Assembly (NCBI RefSeq): GCF_007570835.1
Contig: NZ_SUNC01000003.1
Span: 372,001 to 436,000, forward strand
Direction of reading: 5' to 3'
Length of the DNA stretch: 64,000 bases
From: Croceicoccus sediminis
Lineage (GTDB): Bacteria > Pseudomonadota > Alphaproteobacteria > Sphingomonadales > Sphingomonadaceae
Shown: positions 31,990 through 40,590 of the stretch, one piece after another
How positions within the stretch are numbered: position 1 is the first letter of the stretch
How the letters are laid out: every line of letters starts with the position of its first letter
Program-made: the position numbers and the translations under genes
The notes under the pieces: generated by a model
Seen by the model: only the letters and a program-made list of their open reading frames with translations
Told to the model about the DNA's origin: nothing
Databases searched by the model: none

Positions 31990-33573
31990 TTAGTCGGCCT
32001 TCGCCTTCTTGGCGGGAGCCTTCTTCGCGGCGGCCTTCTTGGCCGGTGCCTTCTTGGCGGGGGCTTTCTTGTCGCCCTCGTCCTTGGCCGCAGCCTTCTT
32101 GGCCGGTGCCTTCTTCGCCGGGGCCTTCTTGGCAGCGGGCTTTTCGTCCGCGGCCTTGTCGCCTTCGGCGTCGGCCTTCTTGGCGGCTGCCTTCTTCTTG
32201 GCGGCGGGCTTCTTCTTGGCGGGCTTGGCTTCCGCTTCGGCGCCTTCTTCGGCCTCGATCGCGGCCTGCAGCTCGTCCTTGGTCACTTCGCGTTCGGTGA
32301 CGTCGGCCTTGTCGAACAGGAAGTCGACGACCTTGTCCTCGTAAAGCGGAGCGCGCAGCTGGGCGGCAGCCATCGGTTCGTTCTGGACGTATTCCATGAA
32401 CCGTTCACGGTCTTCCGGACGATACTGCTGGGCAGCCTGCATCATCAGCATCTGCATTTCCTGCTGCGATACTTCGACGCCATTCTTCTGGCCGATTTCC
32501 GAAAGCAGCAAGCCAAGGCGCACGCGACGCTCTGCAATGCGCTTGTAGTCGTCCTTCTCGGCCTCGATTTCCTTCATCGCGGCTTCGGGATCTTCCTCGC
32601 GAGCGGCTTCCTGCTCAAGCTGGGCCCAGATCTGCTGGAATTCGGCGTCCACCATCGTCGGCGGAACGGCGAAATCGTGACCGGCGGCCAGCGTGTCGAG
32701 CAGCGAGCGCTTCATCTGGGTGCGGGTAAGACCGGCGGTCTCCTGCTCCAACTGGCCCTTCAGAAGCTCTTTCAGCTTGTCGAGGCTGTCGAGACCGAGG
32801 TTGGTCGCGAATTCCTCGTCGATCTTGGTTTCGGACGGGACCTTCACTTCCTTGACGGTGATGTCGAAGGTCGCTTCCTTGCCCTTGAGGTTTTCGGCCG
32901 GATAGTCTTCGGGGAAGGTCACGGTGATGGTCTTTTCGTCACCGGTCTTCGCGCCGACGAGCTGTTCTTCGAAGCCCGGGATGAAACGGCCCGAACCGAT
33001 TTCCAGCGCCGCGTCTTCGGCCTTGCCGCCGTCGAATTCGACGCCGTCGAGCTTACCGACGAAATCGATGATCAGCTGGTCGCCCTCGGCGGCCTTCTTG
33101 GTCTTGGCGGCCTTCTTGAAGGACTTCTGCTGCTCGGCCAGCTTTTCCAGCGCCTCGTCGACCTGTGCGTCGGTGACGGGCACGACCAGCTTTTCAAGCT
33201 TCAGACCGTCAAGCTCGGGAGCCTCGATCTCGGGAAGGACTTCGAGTTCGACAGTGACTTCGGCGTCCTTGCCCTGCTCGTAGCTTTCGCCCAGCGTGAC
33301 CGACGGCTGCATCGCGGGACGCAGCTTGTTTTCGGTCATGACCTTGTCGACGCTTTCGCGGACGGCCTTCTGCAGCGCATCGGCGTGGATCGCCTCGCCG
33401 TGCATCTTCTTCACGAGATTCGCAGGCACCTTGCCCGGACGGAAGCCCGGCATGCGGACCTGGGGTGCGATACGCTTGATCTCGTCGTTGACGCGCGAAT
33501 CGATCTCGGAAGCGGGAATGGTTACGGCGTAGGCACGGGCCAGGCCGTCGTTCTTGGTTTCGGAAATCTGCAT
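31990..33573 (-). CDS. tig: Trigger factor with histone H1-like Lys/Ala tail
   Basis: Trigger factor is the ribosome-bound chaperone and prolyl isomerase. The N-terminal ribosome-docking signature is MPGFRPGKVPANLVKK. The FKBP-type domain follows (DQLIIDFVGKLDGVEFDGG, then RFIPGFEEQLVGAKTGD), and then the helical chaperone arms. E. coli Tig has 432 residues; this one has 527. The extra 90 or so C-terminal residues are almost only Lys, Ala, Pro, Glu and Asp (for example AKKAPAKKAPAKKAAAK), like the tail of histone H1. The start MQISETKND follows a good AGAAGGGA box; a longer in-frame reading would run into the tRNA gene and is rejected. The tail may bind rRNA, DNA or acidic chaperone clients. 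Confidence 0.95.
   Translation of the reverse strand: MQISETKNDGLARAYAVTIPASEIDSRVNDEIKRIAPQVRMPGFRPGKVPANLVKKMHGEAIHADALQKAVRESVDKVMTENKLRPAMQPSVTLGESYEQGKDAEVTVELEVLPEIEAPELDGLKLEKLVVPVTDAQVDEALEKLAEQQKSFKKAAKTKKAAEGDQLIIDFVGKLDGVEFDGGKAEDAALEIGSGRFIPGFEEQLVGAKTGDEKTITVTFPEDYPAENLKGKEATFDITVKEVKVPSETKIDEEFATNLGLDSLDKLKELLKGQLEQETAGLTRTQMKRSLLDTLAAGHDFAVPPTMVDAEFQQIWAQLEQEAAREEDPEAAMKEIEAEKDDYKRIAERRVRLGLLLSEIGQKNGVEVSQQEMQMLMMQAAQQYRPEDRERFMEYVQNEPMAAAQLRAPLYEDKVVDFLFDKADVTEREVTKDELQAAIEAEEGAEAEAKPAKKKPAAKKKAAAKKADAEGDKAADEKPAAKKAPAKKAPAKKAAAKDEGDKKAPAKKAPAKKAAAKKAPAKKAKAD
31996..32240. repeat. Imperfect tandem repeats encoding the Lys/Ala tail of Tig
   Basis: Units of the type GCCTTCTTGGCCGGT or GCCTTCTTCGCGGC recur every 12-18 nt, coding on the minus strand for PAKKA- and AKKA-like peptides. 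Frame-keeping repeats like this can change length by slippage or recombination. Confidence 0.85.
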
Positions 33574-33657
33574 TGGTATCCCTTCTAGGGGTATCTCTCT
33601 CGTCTGGCGTAGTCGGATCTGCCACGTGACTGGCCCCGGTCTACCGCCGTTTCGGTC

Positions 33658-33742
33658 TGGTGCGGGCGAAGGGACTCGAACCCCCACATCTTGCGATACC
33701 AGAACCTAAATCTGGCGCGTCTACCAGTTCCGCCACGCCCGC
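33658..33742 (-). tRNA. tRNA-Leu (anticodon TAG)
   Basis: The minus strand folds as a class II tRNA. The acceptor stem GCGGGCG pairs with CGCCCGC, the anticodon arm is CCAGA-TTTAGGT-TCTGG with anticodon TAG, a variable arm is present, and the T-arm contains GGTTCGAGTCC. Discriminator A and CCA are encoded. It reads CUA and probably other CUN leucine codons. It ends 84 nt upstream of tig and may share its promoter. Confidence 0.97.
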
Positions 33743-33856
33743 GGCGACCTTCACCTGCCAAGCGGCATGAAAAATCGGCTCGCGCGCCTCTATCGAAGCC
33801 CCACGCAAAGCGCAAGCGCCACGGGATACTGCGGCCCTTCCGTGCGTTTTATCGCC

Positions 33857-34048
33857 ATGGCCAGCAATCCAGATCCCAAGCCCGACACGATCGAACCCGT
33901 AGCGCCGCCAGAGACGCCGCCGGTGATCACCCCCGACGAACAGCCGCAGATCGATCCGACGCCGGGCCCCGGCGAAGTGACCGAACCGGCGCCGGACATC
34001 GCCGACCCCGGCGGCAACCCGATTGAAACGCCGCCTCCACTCGATTAA
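33857..34048 (+). CDS. Small proline-rich acidic protein
   Basis: The 63-residue product (starting MASNPDPKPDTIEPVAPPE) is almost entirely Pro, Glu, Asp, Thr and Gly, with no membrane segment or cysteine, so it should be disordered and cytosolic. I recall similar short proteins in sphingomonad genomes but know no function. Codon use matches the surroundings. No strong ribosome binding site is visible; the ATG at 33857 is chosen because the upstream in-frame part lacks the proline-rich character. It converges on sppA, 7 nt away. Confidence 0.55.
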   Translation: MASNPDPKPDTIEPVAPPETPPVITPDEQPQIDPTPGPGEVTEPAPDIADPGGNPIETPPPLD

Positions 34049-34055
34049 CTGCCGA

Positions 34056-35936
34056 TCAGTTCGCGAAAAGCGCCTGGGCCGCGCGTAACCAGCGCGGGGT
34101 ATCCGCCTCTACCGAAAGCAGGCGCGCTGGAACCGGACAAGTCGTGCACCGCGCCTGTATGGATGGACGCGCCATCATCGCCTCCACGTCCTCCACCACC
34201 GACGATAGCTGCGCATTGCGGCGCGCGACCAGCACTTCGGCAAGGCCGATGCGCACCGATTCCTCTTGCGGCGCCGTCAGGTCCTGCAGGAACATCGCGA
34301 AGGCATCGGGCTTTTCCTGGAGGAAGCGGGCGTGCCAGTCGCCTTCGTCGAGCCCGGCTTCTTTCGCGGCGTATTCCAGCGCATCGTCCAGTCCGCCCAG
34401 CCGATCGACAAGGCCGACCTGCCGCGCCGTGCCGCCGGTCCAGGTGCGCCCTTCCGCGAAAGTCAGCGTCTTGGCGCGGTCGACCTTCCGCGACGCCTGC
34501 ACCAGATCAAGGAACATGTCGTAGGACTGCGTGATCTGCGCCTGCAGGACCGCGTCCATCTGTTCGGAGATGCCGCCAAAAATGTCGGGCTGACCCGAAA
34601 GCGGCGTCGTCCCCAGCGAATCGGTGCGAACCGAAAAGCGGTTCAACGTGCCCTCGAACGAGGGGATGGTCGCGAAAACGCCGATCGATCCGGTGATGGT
34701 CGACGGTTCGGCAAAGATCGCATCGCCCGGCGTCGATACCCAGTACCCGCCGCTGGCCGCGATGTTGCCCATCGAAACGACGACCGGGATGCCCGCTTCC
34801 TTGTGGCGCAGGATCGACTGGCGGATGACTTCGGACGCGGTGACCGACCCGCCGGGCGAATCGACTCGCACCACCAGCGCGGCCAGATCGTCGTCCAGCG
34901 CATCGTCGAGAATTTCGGCAATCCGGTCCCCGCCCGCAGTGCCCGGACCGGCGCTGCCATCGACAATGGTGCCCGCAATCGTCACCACCCCGATCGTCTT
35001 GCCCGACGTCTCGGCCGGCCGCGCCTTCAGCCATGTCTCGTAGCTGGTATGCGCAAATGCAGAGGGATCGTCGGGCATTTCGTCGTCCGCGCCCGCGATG
35101 GTGGCGACCTGCGCGCCGAAATCCTGGCGGCTGCCCAGCTTGTCGACCAGTCCGCTGGCCACCGCCGCCTCTGCCGGATCGCCGCCCGCGTCGGCGATGG
35201 CGCCAGCAGGATCGGAAATCAGCTTGTCGAGCTTTGCAGCCGGGCGCGCCCGCGCGACTTCGCCGCGCCACTGATCCCACAGCGAATCGAGCGCGCCCCC
35301 GATGTCCTGCCGCGCATCGTCCGAAAACGAGCTGCGGGTATAGGGTTCGACTGCGCTTTTATAACGCCCCGCGCGGTAGACGTGGACGTTGACGCCATAC
35401 TTGTCGGCGGCATCTCCCCAGAACAGGTAGGTCCCGCCCGGCCCTGCCAGCAGCGCGCCGCCCATCGGGTCCATCCATACCTCGCTCGCATGCGCGGCAA
35501 GTTGCGCGCTGTCGGCGGAATAGGCGATGGCGTGGACCAGCACCGGCTTGTCCGCGGCGCGCACCTTGTCCATCGCGCGGCCGATGTCGGACAGCGTCAC
35601 TTGCCCCGCCCCGAGGAAATAATCGAGATCGAGCGCCACGGCCTTGATCTTGTCGTCGCCCGCCGCGCCCTCGATCGCGCGAATCACGTCGGCGGCGCGG
35701 TGTTCGCGCGTGGCCGCCTGCATCGGCACGATCAACGCCAGCGGGTCGACGCGCTGCGGCTCTTCCACCACCACGCCGTCCAGCGTGACGAGTAGCGCGC
35801 CTTCCTTTACCGAAGCGGGCGTCGGGCGAAAGCTCAACGCGGCGTAGAGCGCGGCGAAAAACAGCAGGAGAAGGAGCAGGACGAGCCCGTCCTTGATCGC
35901 GACGAGGAACTTCCAGACCTTGCGGGCAAACGACAT
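34056..35936 (-). CDS. sppA: Signal peptide peptidase SppA, long (67K) form
   Basis: SppA degrades cleaved signal peptides in the inner membrane. The 626-residue protein has one N-terminal membrane helix (IKDGLVLLLLLLFFAALYA) and two tandem S49 domains as in E. coli SppA. The catalytic Lys is in the first domain near residue 192 (YRAGRYKSAVEPYTR) and the Ser in the second near residue 395 (MGNIAASGGYWVSTP), matching the Ser-Lys dyad geometry of the family. VRVDSPGGSVTASEVI is also typical. An AGGAA box precedes the ATG. It is divergent from pyrB. Confidence 0.95.
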   Translation of the reverse strand: MSFARKVWKFLVAIKDGLVLLLLLLFFAALYAALSFRPTPASVKEGALLVTLDGVVVEEPQRVDPLALIVPMQAATREHRAADVIRAIEGAAGDDKIKAVALDLDYFLGAGQVTLSDIGRAMDKVRAADKPVLVHAIAYSADSAQLAAHASEVWMDPMGGALLAGPGGTYLFWGDAADKYGVNVHVYRAGRYKSAVEPYTRSSFSDDARQDIGGALDSLWDQWRGEVARARPAAKLDKLISDPAGAIADAGGDPAEAAVASGLVDKLGSRQDFGAQVATIAGADDEMPDDPSAFAHTSYETWLKARPAETSGKTIGVVTIAGTIVDGSAGPGTAGGDRIAEILDDALDDDLAALVVRVDSPGGSVTASEVIRQSILRHKEAGIPVVVSMGNIAASGGYWVSTPGDAIFAEPSTITGSIGVFATIPSFEGTLNRFSVRTDSLGTTPLSGQPDIFGGISEQMDAVLQAQITQSYDMFLDLVQASRKVDRAKTLTFAEGRTWTGGTARQVGLVDRLGGLDDALEYAAKEAGLDEGDWHARFLQEKPDAFAMFLQDLTAPQEESVRIGLAEVLVARRNAQLSSVVEDVEAMMARPSIQARCTTCPVPARLLSVEADTPRWLRAAQALFAN

Positions 35937-36071
35937 TTGATTTCCTGAAACCGGTGTATCGTTGCCAAGCTAGTTACCGCGCGGCAAAAGGGCAAAGGAC
36001 AAAAACGGTGAGAGTTTGGCGCACGCACGCTTGCCCAATCGCGCGAAGGTGAATAGGGCACGGTTCCCGAG

Positions 36072-37088
36072 ATGAGCGACACGCCCCCTTCTTCCTCCAC
36101 CCGCTACCCCGCCGGTGGCCTGGCGTTTCCCCACAAGGACCTCACCGGCATTTCCGAACTGGCCCCGTGGCAGATCCTGTACCTGCTGGACGAGGCGGAG
36201 CAGTGGGTCGCCCTCAACCGTCAGCCGACGAAGCATGTCGACACGCTGGCGGGCCTGACCATCATCAACGCCTTCTTCGAAAACTCGACCCGGACGCTCC
36301 TGTCCTTCGAAATCGCGGGCAAGCGGCTGGGCGCGGACGTCGTCAACATGCACGCCGCGCAGTCGAGCGTGAAGAAGGGCGAGACCCTGATCGACACGGC
36401 GACGACGCTGAACGCGATGCGCGCCGATGCCATCGTCATCCGCCATGCCAGTTCCGGCGCGGTCCGGCTGATCGGCGACAAGGTCGACTGCCCGGTGCTG
36501 AACGCCGGCGACGGGCGGCACGAACACCCGACCCAGGCCCTGCTCGACGCGCTGACCATGCGGCAATGGATGCGCACGCGCGGCAGCGACGAATTCACCG
36601 GCCTCAAGGTCGCGATCTCCGGCGATATCCTGCACAGCCGCGTCGCGCGTTCGAACATGCTGCTGCTCACCGCGCTGGGCGCGGACGTGCGCGTCTGCGC
36701 GCCGCCCGCGTTGATGCCGGCGGCCATCGAACAGATGCGCGTGTCGGCCTACACCAATTTCGACGAAGCCGTCGACGGCGTCGACGTCGTCATGATGCTG
36801 CGCCTTCAGAACGAACGGATGAGCGGGCCCTTCATCCCGTCGGCACGCGAATATCGCCACCTTTACGGCCTGACGCAGACCCGGTTGCAGCGCGCGGCGC
36901 CCCATGCGCTGGTCATGCATCCCGGCCCTATGAACCGCGGGGTCGAGATCGACAGCGACGTCGCCGACATGATCGAGCGCAGTGCCATCACCACCCAAGT
37001 CGAGATGGGCGTCGCGATCCGCATGGCCTGTCTCGACGTGCTGACCCGCCGCGCGCGCGGTGTCGAAGGATGGGAGCCGCTTTCGTGA
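36072..37088 (+). CDS. pyrB: Aspartate carbamoyltransferase catalytic subunit
   Basis: PyrB joins carbamoyl phosphate and aspartate, the first committed step of pyrimidine synthesis. The 338-residue protein contains the carbamoyl-phosphate motif [13 protein letters not shown], the [10 protein letters not shown] segment, the [13 protein letters not shown] loop and the late [13 protein letters not shown]. It overlaps the next gene (GTGA), so translation is coupled. There is no pyrI. With the inactive dihydroorotase-like partner next door this looks like the class A type of enzyme (PyrB plus PyrC') known from Pseudomonas. Confidence 0.96.
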   Translation: MSDTPPSSSTRYPAGGLAFPHKDLTGISELAPWQILYLLDEAEQWVALNRQPTKHVDTLAGLTIINAFFENSTRTLLSFEIAGKRLGADVVNMHAAQSSVKKGETLIDTATTLNAMRADAIVIRHASSGAVRLIGDKVDCPVLNAGDGRHEHPTQALLDALTMRQWMRTRGSDEFTGLKVAISGDILHSRVARSNMLLLTALGADVRVCAPPALMPAAIEQMRVSAYTNFDEAVDGVDVVMMLRLQNERMSGPFIPSAREYRHLYGLTQTRLQRAAPHALVMHPGPMNRGVEIDSDVADMIERSAITTQVEMGVAIRMACLDVLTRRARGVEGWEPLS

Positions 37089-38320
37089 AACCGATGGCAC
37101 CCCTGACGATCACCGGCGGCAAACTGCTGACCGGATCGGGAGAGCCCGCGACCGGCGCAATCCGCTGCGAAGGCGACCGGATCGTCGCGGTGGGCGACAT
37201 TTCGGCCAGCGAGGGTGACCGTACGGTCGATGCCAAAGGCAAGATCGTCATGCCCGGCATCATCGACCTCGGCGTGTTCGAGATCGACAAGCCCGCGTTT
37301 CATTTCGGCGGCATCACGCGCGCAGCGCTGATGCCCGATCAGCCGCCGCCACTGGACTATCCGGCGCGCGTCCGTTTCGCGGCAAGCTTCGGCAAGCCCG
37401 ACTTCTGGGTCCATCCCATCGCCGCGGCAACGCGCGGGCTGGAAGGCAGCGAATTGCCCGAACTCGGCCTGATGAAAGACGCAGGCGCCAAGGCCGTGTC
37501 ATCCGGCCGCAAGTGGATCGCCGATTCGGGCGTCATGCTGCGCGTCCTGCAATATGCCGCGATGCTGGGCCTGCCCTTCATCTCGCACGCGGAAGACGAC
37601 GGGATCGCCGGCGGTGCGGTAGCCACCGATGGTGAGACCGCGACCCGCCTCGGCCTTGCCAGCGCCCCGGCAGAGGCAGAGGCACTGGCCGTCATGCGCG
37701 ATGTCACGCTGGCCGAGATGGCGGGCGCGCATCTGCACATCCGGCAGGTCACCACCGCCGCTGCGCTCGACATCGTGCGCAAGGCGAAGGATCGCGGCCT
37801 GCGCGTCACCTGCGGCGTGACGCCTGCCCACTTCATGCTGTCCGACATCGCGGTGAACGGATTTCTGACTTTTGCACGCCTGTCCCCGCCCCTGCGCGCC
37901 GAAAGCGACCGTCAGGCCGTCCTGGCCGCGCTGGCCGACGGCACCATCGATGTTGTCGCCAGTGGCCACGACCCGCGCGGGCCGGAAGACAAGCGCCTGC
38001 CGTTTGCCGATGCTGCGCCGGGCATGGCGGGGGCCGAAACGCTGCTGCCGCTGACGCTGCAACTGGTGCGTGATGGTGTCATCGACATGAACCGGATGGC
38101 GCAACTGCTCTGCGCCAATCCCGCCGCGATCCTTGGCGTTCCGGCCGGACGGCTGGAACAAGGGCTGGAAGCGGACATCGCGATCGTCGATCCCGACCGG
38201 CCGTGGATCGTCGATTCGGACCGGATGGAAGCGCAGGCGGGCAACACCCCGTTCGATAAACAGCCCGTTCAGGGCCGCGCGCTTGGCCTGTTCAAGGGCG
38301 GGATGGACGTAAAGGTCTAG
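37085..38320 (+). CDS. Dihydroorotase-like protein lacking the metal-binding motif (PyrC'-type)
   Basis: The 411-residue amidohydrolase-fold protein follows pyrB and overlaps it as GTGA; an ATG at 37094 is the alternative start. In active dihydroorotase the fold opens with PGxIDxHVH. Here the site reads [15 protein letters not shown], so both histidines are replaced (Gly63, Phe65). The late DHAPH motif is also altered ([11 protein letters not shown]). SHAEDDG and [12 protein letters not shown] keep two of the remaining positions. Loss of the metal site together with the pyrB linkage matches PyrC' (PyrX), a structural subunit that stabilises aspartate carbamoyltransferase. Calling it an active dihydroorotase would therefore be wrong; a true pyrC should be elsewhere. 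Confidence 0.85.
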   Translation: MKPMAPLTITGGKLLTGSGEPATGAIRCEGDRIVAVGDISASEGDRTVDAKGKIVMPGIIDLGVFEIDKPAFHFGGITRAALMPDQPPPLDYPARVRFAASFGKPDFWVHPIAAATRGLEGSELPELGLMKDAGAKAVSSGRKWIADSGVMLRVLQYAAMLGLPFISHAEDDGIAGGAVATDGETATRLGLASAPAEAEALAVMRDVTLAEMAGAHLHIRQVTTAAALDIVRKAKDRGLRVTCGVTPAHFMLSDIAVNGFLTFARLSPPLRAESDRQAVLAALADGTIDVVASGHDPRGPEDKRLPFADAAPGMAGAETLLPLTLQLVRDGVIDMNRMAQLLCANPAAILGVPAGRLEQGLEADIAIVDPDRPWIVDSDRMEAQAGNTPFDKQPVQGRALGLFKGGMDVKV

Positions 38321-38514
38321 TCCCGCGCCTCTTCGGCCAGTGTCGTTTCCGACGGGCCTGGAATCGTCCATATCCCGACGTTGAGCGCCATGACGACGGC
38401 AAGCACGAGCATCAGCCCGGCGCGTTTCCTGTCGCCCTTTTTCCAGGCGAGCCAGGCCCCCACGCACATCGCGATGACGCCAAGGACGAGGAGGGAGAGG
38501 GCAATGTCGCTCAT
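38317..38514 (-). CDS. Small two-helix membrane protein
   Basis: The 65-residue product has two predicted membrane helices, IALSLLVLGVIAMCVGAWLAW and GLMLVLAVVMALNVGIWTI, separated by a basic turn (KKGDRKRA) that should face the cytosol. No family is recognised. Its TAG stop and the TAG stop of the convergent pyrC' gene share the palindrome CTAG, so the genes overlap by 4 nt. It lies 34 nt downstream of the EF-hand-like gene on the same strand and may be co-transcribed with it. Confidence 0.65.
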   Translation of the reverse strand: MSDIALSLLVLGVIAMCVGAWLAWKKGDRKRAGLMLVLAVVMALNVGIWTIPGPSETTLAEEARD

Positions 38515-38548
38515 GTCGCGGATATCCGGGGAGTAAGCCGCGTAGGGC

Positions 38549-38905
38549 TTATTTTTTGCCGAAGAAGCCGGACGCCATGCCCGCGATGTCGTCAAGCGGA
38601 TTGCCGTCACCGTCACGGTCCAGCATCTTGAGCACACTCTGGGCCTGAGGACTGTCGAGCATTCGGGCGAATTCGCCAAGCGATCCTTCACCGCCGATCA
38701 TCTGAACGATCTGCATCAGGACGCCCGTATCCATGCCGGTCTTCCTGGATGCGAGTTCAACCGTATCGCCCGGCTGAGCATGCGCCTGCCCCAGTGCCGC
38801 GATCGCCACTTCGGCCATCTTCGGATCGATGCCCAGCTTCTGCGCCATGTTGGCAACATCGCCATGTTCGCCAAGCTGGCCGAGAATTCCGTCAAAAGGG
38901 CCCAT
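38549..38905 (-). CDS. Small protein with EF-hand-like calcium loop
   Basis: The 118-residue protein starts MGPFDGILGQLGEHGDVANM and is mostly helical (AQKLGIDPKMAEVAIAALGQ). Near the C-terminus is MLDRDGDGNPLDDIAG, a DxDxDG loop with acidic residues at EF-hand-like positions, which suggests calcium binding. No signal peptide or membrane segment is seen. Two adjacent ATG codons are possible; the second (38905) is better spaced from AGGAAG. It is divergent from the DUF3597 gene and upstream of a small membrane protein. The cellular role is unknown. Confidence 0.72.
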   Translation of the reverse strand: MGPFDGILGQLGEHGDVANMAQKLGIDPKMAEVAIAALGQAHAQPGDTVELASRKTGMDTGVLMQIVQMIGGEGSLGEFARMLDSPQAQSVLKMLDRDGDGNPLDDIAGMASGFFGKK

Positions 38906-39089
38906 CATTCTTCCTGTCACCGAAATGGATTGCTCGCCGCTTCTATCCCGCAGCGAACCGACAAGGGCAAGGGGCGGCACGCAATTGTCACGCCCTGTCG
39001 CATTGCCGGGAACAAGCACGCCTCAGGACCGCTGATCGGGCAACGACACGCCCTTTGCGAAGGGCCGCAAGCGACAAGGAATTCGATCC

Positions 39090-39491
39090 ATGAGCATTTT
39101 CGGCAAGATCAAGGACGCTATCTTCGGCAAGAAGAAGGCCGATCGCGACCCGCAAGTAACCCCCGACGGCAACATTCGCACGACCCCGCCCGGCGGCATG
39201 CCTTCGCCCACGGCAACGACCAACAATGCCGGCGTGATGTCCGATGTCGATGTCGAAAGGCAGCTGTCCGCGATGGACGGGGCCGACCGCCTCAACTGGC
39301 GGACCTCTATCGTCGACCTGATGAAGCTGGTCGGGATCGATCCCAGCTATGAGAACCGCAAGGAACTGGCCCACGAACTGGGCGACACCGACTATTCGGG
39401 CAAGGCGGAAGAGAACATCGCGTTGCACAAGGCGGTAATGAACGGTCTTGCCAGGAACGGCGGCAAGGTTCCGGCATCCATGCTGGACTGA
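39090..39491 (+). CDS. DUF3597-family protein
   Basis: The 133-residue protein opens MSIFGKIKDAIFGKKKADRD, the usual start of DUF3597 members. A Thr/Pro/Gly-rich linker (TTPPGGMPSPTATTNNAG) is followed by a conserved helical domain (MDGADRLNWRTSIVDLMKLV, then GIDPSYENRKELAHELG). The domain is LysM- or peptidoglycan-related in some annotations I recall, but no catalytic residues are evident. No signal peptide is present. A terminator follows. It is divergent from the EF-hand-like gene; an AAGG box precedes the ATG. Confidence 0.85.
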   Translation: MSIFGKIKDAIFGKKKADRDPQVTPDGNIRTTPPGGMPSPTATTNNAGVMSDVDVERQLSAMDGADRLNWRTSIVDLMKLVGIDPSYENRKELAHELGDTDYSGKAEENIALHKAVMNGLARNGGKVPASMLD

Positions 39492-39509
39492 GCCAGCGAC
39501 CGACAAACG

Positions 39510-39549
39510 AAAAGCCCGCCGGCTCCATCATGGAACCGGCGGGCTTTTT
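39510..39549. terminator. Bidirectional terminator between DUF3597 gene and rplT
   Basis: AAAAGCCCGCCGG pairs with CCGGCGGGCTTTTT across a loop that can itself pair (TCCA/TGGA). T- and A-tracts on both sides allow it to serve both convergent units. Confidence 0.95.
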
Positions 39550-39572
39550 CGTACCCGAAGGCGCTGTCTGGC

Positions 39573-39932
39573 TTAGGCCGGGAGAGCCTTCTTCGCCTGG
39601 GCGATGATCGCACCGAAAGCGGCGCTTTCGTTCATCGCGAGGTCGGCCATGACCTTGCGGTCCAGTTCGATGCCGGCGAGCTTCGCGCCGTGCATGAACT
39701 GCGAATAGGTCAGGCCTTCGGCGCGGACAGCGGCGTTGATGCGCTGAATCCACAGGGCGCGGAAGTTCCGCTTCTTAACCTTGCGGTCGCGGTACGCGTA
39801 CTGGCCGGCCTTTTCGACGGCCTGACGTGCAACGCGGATCGTGTTCTTGCGGCGGCCGCGGTAACCCTTGGCCTGCTCCAGAAGACGCTTGTGCTTGGTG
39901 CGGGTGGTAACACCCCTCTTGATACGTGCCAT
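39573..39932 (-). CDS. rplT: 50S ribosomal protein L20
   Basis: The 119-residue protein is L20, a 23S rRNA-binding assembly protein. It starts [20 protein letters not shown] and contains [19 protein letters not shown] and [20 protein letters not shown], the conserved L20 sequence. GAGGAG precedes the ATG. It follows rpmI after 13 nt in the usual rpmI-rplT order and ends at a strong terminator. Neither pheS nor infC adjoins the pair. Confidence 0.98.
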   Translation of the reverse strand: MARIKRGVTTRTKHKRLLEQAKGYRGRRKNTIRVARQAVEKAGQYAYRDRKVKKRNFRALWIQRINAAVRAEGLTYSQFMHGAKLAGIELDRKVMADLAMNESAAFGAIIAQAKKALPA

Positions 39933-39945
39933 CTGTCGCTACTCC

Positions 39946-40149
39946 TCAGTTCAGCCCGTAGGGCGCCCACTTCTTGATCGTCTTCGCGTCTGCGTCGCTG
40001 ATCACGGTGGTGCCGCGGTTCTGGCGGATGTACTTGCCGTTGTGGCTGATGAGGCGGTGGCGCTTGCCGGCGACGCCGTGCTTGACCTTGCCGTTGGCGG
40101 TGATCTTGAAGCGCTTCTTCACACCGCTCTTCGTCTTGAGCTTGGGCAT
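39946..40149 (-). CDS. rpmI: 50S ribosomal protein L35
   Basis: The 67-residue basic protein starts [20 protein letters not shown] and continues with [17 protein letters not shown], the conserved L35 pattern. The start is set by AGGAGAT just upstream; an in-frame ATG 10 codons earlier adds residues not found in L35. It leads the rpmI-rplT operon. infC, which precedes it in many bacteria, is not present upstream, so the promoter should lie in the 140 nt before it. Confidence 0.97.
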   Translation of the reverse strand: MPKLKTKSGVKKRFKITANGKVKHGVAGKRHRLISHNGKYIRQNRGTTVISDADAKTIKKWAPYGLN

Positions 40150-40291
40150 TTTCATCTCCTTGTCAGAAGACACGTCCAAACCAGCCCTGGCAGCCCTTTC
40201 AGCCAGGCCGGCGGTGAATCACGTGTCGTTGAAGAGCGCGCGCCTACAGAACGTGGCGCGATTTGGCAAGCGCTGCGTGGCGCAGCGCGTT

Positions 40292-40495
40292 CTAATCCAT
40301 CGAATATAGGATGAACCAGGCAAGCCCCGTGCCGCCGATGAACAGCATCCACGAAAACGGGAAGGCCACCGAATAGACGGTCAGGCGGTGCACGTACAGC
40401 GCACCACCGGTCGTACCACCGTTCATCAGCACCATCGACACGATCCAGGAAAAGAGCGCGCCGGGCACCAGAGATTTGTAGAACGAAATCATCAT
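40292..40495 (-). CDS. Small membrane protein of unknown function
   Basis: The 67-residue protein (MMISFYKSLVPGALFSWIVS) has two likely membrane helices, around PGALFSWIVSMVLMNGG and FPFSWMLFIGGTGLAWFIL. A short extracytoplasmic loop TTGGALYVHRL lies between them. I recognise no family. The start is one of two adjacent ATG codons (40495 or 40492), and the ribosome binding site is weak. It sits alone between rpmI and the SDR gene on the same strand. Confidence 0.55.
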   Translation of the reverse strand: MMISFYKSLVPGALFSWIVSMVLMNGGTTGGALYVHRLTVYSVAFPFSWMLFIGGTGLAWFILYSMD

Positions 40496-40590
40496 TCGAC
40501 TTGGACCCTGTTCCCTCCTTGCAGGTTGAAAACACCCTGCCCCCACAGGGTTAAGGTTTGCCTAATTCTCGCCGCATATGCGAAGAAAAG

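Noticed and set aside
33574-33687. N-terminal extension of tig in the same frame
   Set aside because: It would translate part of the tRNA-Leu gene and ignores the good ribosome binding site before MQISETKND.
36167-37084. Upstream extension of the dihydroorotase-like frame inside pyrB
   Set aside because: The extension is a +1-frame shadow of pyrB; homology starts only at the GTG/ATG near 37085.
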